Assembly (NCBI GenBank): GCA_019114225.1
Contig: DXFW01000035.1
Location: 1 to 64,000 of the forward strand
Direction: 5' to 3'
Length of the DNA: 64,000 nucleotides
From: Candidatus Allofournierella pullicola
Lineage (GTDB): Bacteria > Bacillota > Clostridia > Oscillospirales > Ruminococcaceae
Shown: piece by piece, positions 59,623-64,000 of the stretch
How positions within the stretch are numbered: position 1 is the first letter of the stretch
Layout: each line of letters begins with the position of its first letter
Made by a program: the position numbers and the translations under genes
The notes under the pieces: model-generated
Seen by the model: only the letters and a program-made list of their open reading frames with translations
Told to the model about the DNA's origin: nothing
The model's database searches: none

Positions 59623-60899
59623 TTGCCTGCCGCTCCTTTCGTGATGATGTCCAGAATTTCCGCCTCGGTGTAGTACCGGGCGGTGGTGTAGGTGCGCAGC
59701 TTGTTGGAGCAGGTGATGACCGGCATGGGCCCGCACAGGGGGTTGTTCATGTACATCAGCGGGCAGATACAGGAGAGGATGGCCCCGGTGGCCGCCAGGC
59801 GGGCGGCGTATCCGGTGGCTTCAAAGGCCTTTTTCACGCCGGGGGCGGTGGTGAACACGGTGGGCACGGCCAGCTTTTTGCGGCCCGCCGCCTTGAGGCC
59901 CTGTTCCAGCGCCTCGGTCCAGTCCTTCAGCTGCTGCAGGCTCAGATGGGGGCAGCCCACGAAGCAGAGCTTGGGCTTTGCGCCGGGGTTTTTCCACACC
60001 AGCGGGTAGTTCTCCTTCACCCGGCGCAGCTCGGCGTCGTCGATGACGTATTCCTTCGCGCCGGGGACGATGAGGTCTTTGCCCTGCTGTTTTGCCTCGG
60101 GGGTGAGGCCGTCGATGTGATAAAGGCCCACCGCGCCGTTGGAGGCGGTGGCCGCGCCGAAGTCCTTCAGATAGGCGCAGGCGGAATCGTCCAGCTCGCT
60201 GCCCAGCCAGCGGTCCAGACCCACCACATAGGGCACGTCCTCCATCACCTTCATGCCGATGGCGGAGCCCAGCAGCTGGGCCTCGGGCTTTTCGGTGGTT
60301 TCCACCTTCACCACCCAGGTGGCCTTGCGGCCCTCGTCGGTGAGCAGGCCGAAATAAGGCACGAAGCCGGCGATGGAGCCCATCAGGTCCATAATGCCGG
60401 AGTTGCGGTTGCACCGGGCGCCCAGCACGGAGTTGGCGTAGACCACCGCCGAGCTCTCGGCCCAGCTGAGCACCTCGCCCTGGGCGGGGCGGTTGCCCTG
60501 TTCATCCAGGTAGCAGGCGCAGCTGAAGGCGTCCTCGTCCTTCAGGCCCAGGGCCTTCAGCTGGCCCTCGTAGAAGTCCTGCTTGCTGTACATGAACTTC
60601 TTAAAGACCAGGTTCTGCAGGAAGTTCGCGGGCACACCCGGGTCCAGGGGCCGGGGGTCCGCCGAGAACTTCTGGCCGGACACCGCCCCCGCGGCGATGA
60701 GCTGGTCCATCAGGTCGTAGACCGGGCCCAGGGCCTTGAGGCCGAAGGAGGTGACCAGATGGTTGTAGCGGCTGGTGACGGGCACCATCTTCTCGGCGCC
60801 GAAAATTTCGCCGTACATGACCAGGGTCTTCATCACCTTGGCCATGGCCGCGCCCTTTTCGCCGTTCAAAAGGGCCTGCTGTTCCTGTGTCAGTTTCAT
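59619..60899 (-). CDS. Aconitase-X large subunit (DUF521)
   Basis: 426 residues. AcnX enzymes are dehydratases; the known activities are cis-3-hydroxy-L-proline dehydratase in bacteria and mevalonate-5-phosphate dehydratase in archaea. Visible conserved regions are LTQEQQALLNGEKGAAMAKVMKTLV at the start, NSVLGARCNRNSGIMDLMGSIAG (about residues 155-177), CFVGCPHLSLQQLKDW (about 305-320), and LSCICPLMYMNNPLCGPMPVITCSNKLRTY (about 371-400), rich in candidate metal Cys. It follows the OYE-type reductase by 13 bases. The substrate here is unknown. Confidence 0.9.
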   Translation of the reverse strand: MKLTQEQQALLNGEKGAAMAKVMKTLVMYGEIFGAEKMVPVTSRYNHLVTSFGLKALGPVYDLMDQLIAAGAVSGQKFSADPRPLDPGVPANFLQNLVFKKFMYSKQDFYEGQLKALGLKDEDAFSCACYLDEQGNRPAQGEVLSWAESSAVVYANSVLGARCNRNSGIMDLMGSIAGFVPYFGLLTDEGRKATWVVKVETTEKPEAQLLGSAIGMKVMEDVPYVVGLDRWLGSELDDSACAYLKDFGAATASNGAVGLYHIDGLTPEAKQQGKDLIVPGAKEYVIDDAELRRVKENYPLVWKNPGAKPKLCFVGCPHLSLQQLKDWTEALEQGLKAAGRKKLAVPTVFTTAPGVKKAFEATGYAARLAATGAILSCICPLMYMNNPLCGPMPVITCSNKLRTYTTARYYTEAEILDIITKGAAGK

Positions 60900-60912
60900 T
60901 TTGTTTCCTCCC

Positions 60913-62970
60913 TCACAGCTTCATGGCCACATCCCACGCCTGCCAGATGACGGTGCGCAGGTTGCCCACCTTGGCGGCGTCGCCCACGATGTGCACGTGC
61001 CGGCCTTTGGCCGCCGCGGGCGCCGGGCGGTAGCCCGCCGACAGGATGACGGAATCGGCCCCGATGTCCTGCTTTTTGCCGTTTTTGCCGGTGATGGTCA
61101 CGCCGTCTTCCCGGATCTCGGCCACGGTGCTCTCCAGATACACCGGCACCTTGTTGGTGCGGAAGAAGTCCCGCAGATAGCTGGCGTTGGCCAGGCACAC
61201 CCCGGCCACGGCGATGAGGTCGTTCTTCATCTCCACGATGACCGGCTCCCTGCCCTGGAGGTAGAGGTCATAGGCAATTTCGCAGCCGGTGAGGCCGCCG
61301 CCCACGATGACCACCTTCTGGCCCACGGGTTTGCGGCCCAGCAGGTAGTCCACCGCCTCCACCGCCTTGTCCGCGCCGGGCACCGGCAGCTGCACCGGCT
61401 TTGCGCCGGTGGCCACCACCACCTCGTCCGCGTCCAGGGCGGCCGGGTCGTGCACTTCGGTGTTCAGCCGGATGGTCAGGTTCGGATACTTGGTGAGTTC
61501 CCGGGCGTACCAGGCCAGCAGCTGGCGGTCCTTCTCCTTGAAGGAAGGCGCGGCGGCGGCGTTGAACACGCCGCCCAGCTGGCCGCTCTTTTCATACAGG
61601 GTGACGCTGTGGCCCCGCTTGGCGCAGACCAGAGCGGTCTCCATGCCGCCGATCCCGCCGCCGATGACCGCGATGTTTTTGGGCCGGGCGGCGGGCTCGA
61701 TGTGATATTTGCGGGTCTGCATGGTGCGGGGGTCCAAAGCGCAGCGGGCCATGCCCCGGGTGTCCGGCAGGGACTGGGCGTTGGCGTGGCCCTTGAAGTG
61801 AGACAGGTTGAAGCAGCCGTTGTGGCAGCAAATGCAGGGGCGCACGTCCTCCAGACGGTCCTCCAGCAGCTTTGTGACCCATTCGCCGTCCGCCAAAAAC
61901 TGCCGGGCCACGCCCATGGCGTCGATACGGCCCGCTTCGATGGCGCGGGCGGCCGCGTCCGGCTCCATCCGTCCGGCGCAGACCACGGGGATGTCCACCG
62001 CCTCGCGGATGGCGGCCACGTCCTCCAGGTTGCAGTTCAGGGGCATGTACATGGGCGGGTGGGCCCAGTACCAGGAATCGTAGGTGCCGTTGTCTGCGTC
62101 CAGCATGTCGTAACCCGCGTCCTGCAGGTACTTGGCGGCCACGCGGCCTTCCTCCAGGTCGCGGCCGATCTCGTCGTACTCCTCGCCGGGCAGCGCGCCG
62201 TAGCAGAAGTCCTTCACCTTGGAGACGGCGCTGTAGCGGATGGAGACAGGGTAATCCGCCCCGCAGGCGGCCTTGATGGCCTTGACGATGTCCACGGCGA
62301 AGCGGTAGCGGTTTTCAAAGCTGCCGCCGTAGTTGTCGGTGCGGTGGTTGGTGTACTTGAGGGCAAACTGGTCCAGCAGATAGCCCTCGTGCACCGCGTG
62401 CACCTCCACGCCGTCCACCCCGGCCTCCTTGCACAGGACCGCCGTTTTGGCAAAGGCCTCCACGATCTCCTCGATCTGGGCCACGGTCATCTGGGGGCAG
62501 GTGACGCCCTCCGCCCAGCGGGAGGGCAGCGGGCTGGGGCTGGCCAGCTGGTAGTCGGTGTCCAGGATGGGCTTTGCCAGCACCTTCAGCACCGGGTTTT
62601 TGTGGAGGATCATCACTTCGTCGGAAATGCCCCAGGAGCGGCCCATGCCCGCGGTGAGCTGCACGAACAGCTTCGCGCCGGTGGCGTGGATCTCCTCCAT
62701 GTAATCCTTCAGCTGGCGGAACATCTTCTTGTTCTGGTAGAGCCAGCGCCCGCCCAGAGTGTCCCGGATGGGGGCAATGCCGGGGATGATGAGGCCCACA
62801 TCGCTTTTGGCCCGCTCCAGAAAGAAGTTGGCCGCCTCTTTGTCAAAGTGGTTTGGCTCCATCCAGCCGAAGAGCGAAGTGCCGCCCATGGGGCACAGGA
62901 CAATGCGGTTTTTTATTTCCACATTGCCGATCTTCCAGGGGGTGAACAGAGCTTCGTAGCGTTCGTTCAT
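60913..62970 (-). CDS. Old-Yellow-Enzyme-type Fe-S flavoprotein reductase (2,4-dienoyl-CoA reductase/BaiCD-like)
   Basis: 685 residues. The N-terminal FMN barrel begins LFTPWKIGNVEIKNRIVLCPM and shows GVDGVEVHAVHEGYLLDQF (about residues 176-194, with the His-x-x-His-like site replaced by His...His) and YDSWYWAHPPMY. The [4Fe-4S] cysteines are CICCHNGC (about 375-382), with the fourth in GMARCALDP near 406, an unusually long spacing. The C-terminal half has FAD (NIAVIGGGIGGMETALV) and NAD (KVVIVGGGLTGCEIAYDL) folds. It likely reduces an activated C=C bond. It is 27 bases after a MarR gene and 13 before AcnX. Confidence 0.88.
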   Translation of the reverse strand: MNERYEALFTPWKIGNVEIKNRIVLCPMGGTSLFGWMEPNHFDKEAANFFLERAKSDVGLIIPGIAPIRDTLGGRWLYQNKKMFRQLKDYMEEIHATGAKLFVQLTAGMGRSWGISDEVMILHKNPVLKVLAKPILDTDYQLASPSPLPSRWAEGVTCPQMTVAQIEEIVEAFAKTAVLCKEAGVDGVEVHAVHEGYLLDQFALKYTNHRTDNYGGSFENRYRFAVDIVKAIKAACGADYPVSIRYSAVSKVKDFCYGALPGEEYDEIGRDLEEGRVAAKYLQDAGYDMLDADNGTYDSWYWAHPPMYMPLNCNLEDVAAIREAVDIPVVCAGRMEPDAAARAIEAGRIDAMGVARQFLADGEWVTKLLEDRLEDVRPCICCHNGCFNLSHFKGHANAQSLPDTRGMARCALDPRTMQTRKYHIEPAARPKNIAVIGGGIGGMETALVCAKRGHSVTLYEKSGQLGGVFNAAAAPSFKEKDRQLLAWYARELTKYPNLTIRLNTEVHDPAALDADEVVVATGAKPVQLPVPGADKAVEAVDYLLGRKPVGQKVVIVGGGLTGCEIAYDLYLQGREPVIVEMKNDLIAVAGVCLANASYLRDFFRTNKVPVYLESTVAEIREDGVTITGKNGKKQDIGADSVILSAGYRPAPAAAKGRHVHIVGDAAKVGNLRTVIWQAWDVAMKL

Positions 62971-62997
62971 TCCGTTGTCTCCTTTCGGTTTTGCCGC

Positions 62998-63450
62998 TTA
63001 TTCGGGGATCCCGTTCCGGGTGAGCTCCCGCAGGTTGCCCACCACCGAATCCAGCGCCTTGTAAAAGGCCTCCCGCTGGGGATCGGTCAGGTCTTTGCCG
63101 GCGATCTCCACCGCCCGGCTGGCCCGGCGGCGCACATGCTCCGCTGCCTGCCTGCCCGCCTCCGTGAGATAGAGGGTGCCGCCGTAGCCGCTTTTGTGCG
63201 GGCCTTCCTTGCGCACCAGCCCCTTCTCTTCCAGAATGGCCAGCATGCGGGAGGCGTCGGATTTGTCCTTCATGCACTGCTCGCACAGTTCCGGCACCGT
63301 GATCCCCTGGGGATGGCGCCCGATGATGACCAGGTAGGTGGCGTGAGCCCCCTTCAGGCCGTAGGCCTTCATCTCCTCCCCTGCCAGCTTGTGCCAGCAG
63401 CGGGAAATCTCCGAGATGGCCACCGAGAACCGCTCGAACCGCTCCACCAT
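62998..63450 (-). CDS. MarR-family regulator heading the OYE/AcnX operon
   Basis: About 150 residues. The winged helix is visible: GLKGAHATYLVIIGRHPQGITVPELCEQCMKDKSDASRMLAILEEKGLVRKE (about residues 31-82), with a wing GYGGTLYLTEAGRQ. Start ATG 63450 has GGAGGGAT upstream; the extension to 63510 is unsupported. Two palindromic operators lie just upstream, one over the minus-35 and one after the minus-10, so it should repress itself and the three genes behind it until a ligand appears. Confidence 0.88.
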   Translation of the reverse strand: MVERFERFSVAISEISRCWHKLAGEEMKAYGLKGAHATYLVIIGRHPQGITVPELCEQCMKDKSDASRMLAILEEKGLVRKEGPHKSGYGGTLYLTEAGRQAAEHVRRRASRAVEIAGKDLTDPQREAFYKALDSVVGNLRELTRNGIPE

Positions 63451-63473
63451 CCGGATCCCTCCTTTCCTGCAAG

Positions 63474-63491
63474 AAATTGAAAACTCAACTT
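63474..63491 (-). promoter_or_regulatory. MarR operator, downstream site
   Basis: Arms AAATTGA and TCAACTT (six of seven bases complementary) around AAAC. It lies downstream of the minus-10, around the transcription start, 24 bases from the MarR ATG. Confidence 0.6.
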
Positions 63492-63495
63492 CTCC

Positions 63496-63524
63496 AGTAT
63501 AATCATACAAAGTTGAATTGTCAA
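63496..63524 (-). promoter_or_regulatory. Consensus promoter of the MarR-OYE-AcnX operon
   Basis: On the minus strand TTGACA (63519-63524) and TATACT (63496-63501) are 17 bases apart. Confidence 0.75.
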
Positions 63525-63527
63525 CTT
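63510..63527 (-). promoter_or_regulatory. MarR operator, upstream site overlapping the minus-35
   Basis: A perfect palindrome: AAGTTGA and TCAACTT around ATTG. It covers the TTGACA hexamer. Its centre is 36 bases from that of the downstream site. Confidence 0.65.
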
Positions 63528-63544
63528 TTTATCCGCCGGCACAG

Positions 63545-63589
63545 AAAAGGGAGCCTGCCCGCGGCGTTTGCCGCAAAGCAGGCTCCCTT
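63545..63589 (-). terminator. Terminator of the LytTR gene
   Basis: AAGGGAGCCTGC and GCAGGCTCCCTT pair, with an inner GCGGC/GCCGC hairpin, and TTTT follows on the minus strand. It lies about ten bases past the stop at 63599. Confidence 0.75.
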
Positions 63590-63598
63590 GTTCGCGTT

Positions 63599-64000
63599 TC
63601 AGACCCGGGGCGGCGTCCACAGCTCGCTGGGCGGCTGGCGGCCCCGGATACGGCGGTCCACTTCCTGGTGCTGCAGGCGGCTGCAGGGCACCTGGCTGCC
63701 GTTGGTCAGGGTGAGCACGTCCCGGAAGAGGTTCTCCACATGGAGCAGATTGACCACATAGCTTTTGTGGGTGCGGGCAAAGCCGAAGGGCTCCATCTGG
63801 CGGGCGATCTGGCTGATCTGGCCGTTGAACTGGTAGCTGGCGCTCTCGCCCACCAGGGTGATCCGCCGCACGTTGGACTCGAAATAATAAATTTCGCTGT
63901 GCTTGATCTGCACGGTGCCCTCTTCGCTGGAAAAGCTGTAGTAAAAATCCGGCGTTTCGCAGTGGGTCAGCGCCTGCCACACCTCTTCCTGCAGAAGGGC
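63599..64000 (-). CDS. LytTR-type response regulator, C-terminal part (cut by window edge)
   Basis: The reading frame is open to the window's right edge, so only about 133 C-terminal residues are visible. They form a LytTR DNA-binding domain: IKHSEIYYFESNVRRITLVG, ARTHKSYVVNLLHVENLFRD and LTLTNGSQVPCSRLQHQEVDRRI match the family of AgrA/LytR/VirR regulators. An N-terminal receiver domain is probably beyond the edge, with a histidine kinase likely adjacent. A GTG at 63982 is an unlikely internal start. Its targets cannot be inferred here. Confidence 0.8.
   Translation of the reverse strand, partial: ALLQEEVWQALTHCETPDFYYSFSSEEGTVQIKHSEIYYFESNVRRITLVGESASYQFNGQISQIARQMEPFGFARTHKSYVVNLLHVENLFRDVLTLTNGSQVPCSRLQHQEVDRRIRGRQPPSELWTPPRV

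Noticed and set aside
60775-63480. 901-codon plus-strand open frame opposite the AcnX/OYE genes
   Set aside because: It is an antisense shadow: low-complexity Gly/Ala/His translation, no ribosome site, and clear genes on the other strand.

Overview
The window is GC-rich, densely packed bacterial DNA with Gram-positive hallmarks. These include strong AGGAGG-type ribosome sites, many lipobox lipoproteins, a dimeric-type glycyl-tRNA synthetase, the rimP-nusA-rnpM-ylxQ-infB-rbfA-nrnA-truB-ribF-rpsO-pnp order, GlpP antitermination, LrgAB, DegV and a CotF-like spore-coat protein. This fits a high-GC anaerobic Clostridia member, most likely an Oscillospiraceae/Ruminococcaceae-type gut organism. The genus is an inference. 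No phage, transposase, CRISPR array or rRNA gene was seen.

Layout. 0-4.2 kb: a small basic protein, pyridoxamine kinase, TrmL, DegV and a tandem-domain membrane protein. 4.2-8.4 kb: proB-proA with a membrane-anchored protein, and a divergent threonine aldolase. 8.4-13.9 kb: an operon of four lipoproteins, two of them paralogues and two propeller-like. 14-17.9 kb: a family 2 glycosyltransferase with rmlA, rmlD and rmlB (no rmlC). 18.05 kb: a small membrane-protein gene broken by a one-base frameshift. 18.4-29.1 kb: the transcription/translation housekeeping superoperon, with a hairpin leader before rimP-nusA. 29.2-34.8 kb: M29 aminopeptidase, lrgAB, glyQS and a TetR cluster. 34.9-35.6 kb: three tandem structured repeats downstream of a tRNA-Pro/Gly/Phe operon. 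35.7-36.8 kb: a DUF1622 protein and the spore-coat-like protein. 37-44.6 kb: a glycerol region with glpP-glpK, a membrane alpha/beta-hydrolase and a glpA-like/oxidoreductase/DUF1667 operon.

44.7-50.8 kb: a TetR gene, an M20 amidohydrolase divergent from a YfcC-family transporter, MarR, a secernin-like Ntn hydrolase and a GNAT acetyltransferase. 50.8-55 kb: an aldo/keto reductase, and a TetR-first operon encoding a phytoene-desaturase-like flavoprotein and its probable ferredoxin reductase. 55.2-59.1 kb: a heterodimeric ABC exporter behind a promoter, a 27-codon leader ORF and a terminator. 59.2-63.5 kb: a MarR-first operon encoding an Old-Yellow-Enzyme-type reductase and both subunits of an aconitase-X dehydratase. 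The right edge cuts a LytTR regulator.

The most interesting signals are regulatory. They are the leader-peptide attenuator of the ABC exporter; three terminator-bearing leaders around glpP that share a GAG-N4/5-GAGC element; the tandem repeats whose hairpin arms differ yet stay complementary; and two catabolic-looking redox operons, each headed by its own regulator and palindromic operator(s). Start sites were chosen by ribosome-binding site and family alignment from memory. Family calls rest on motifs I can see, not on a search.
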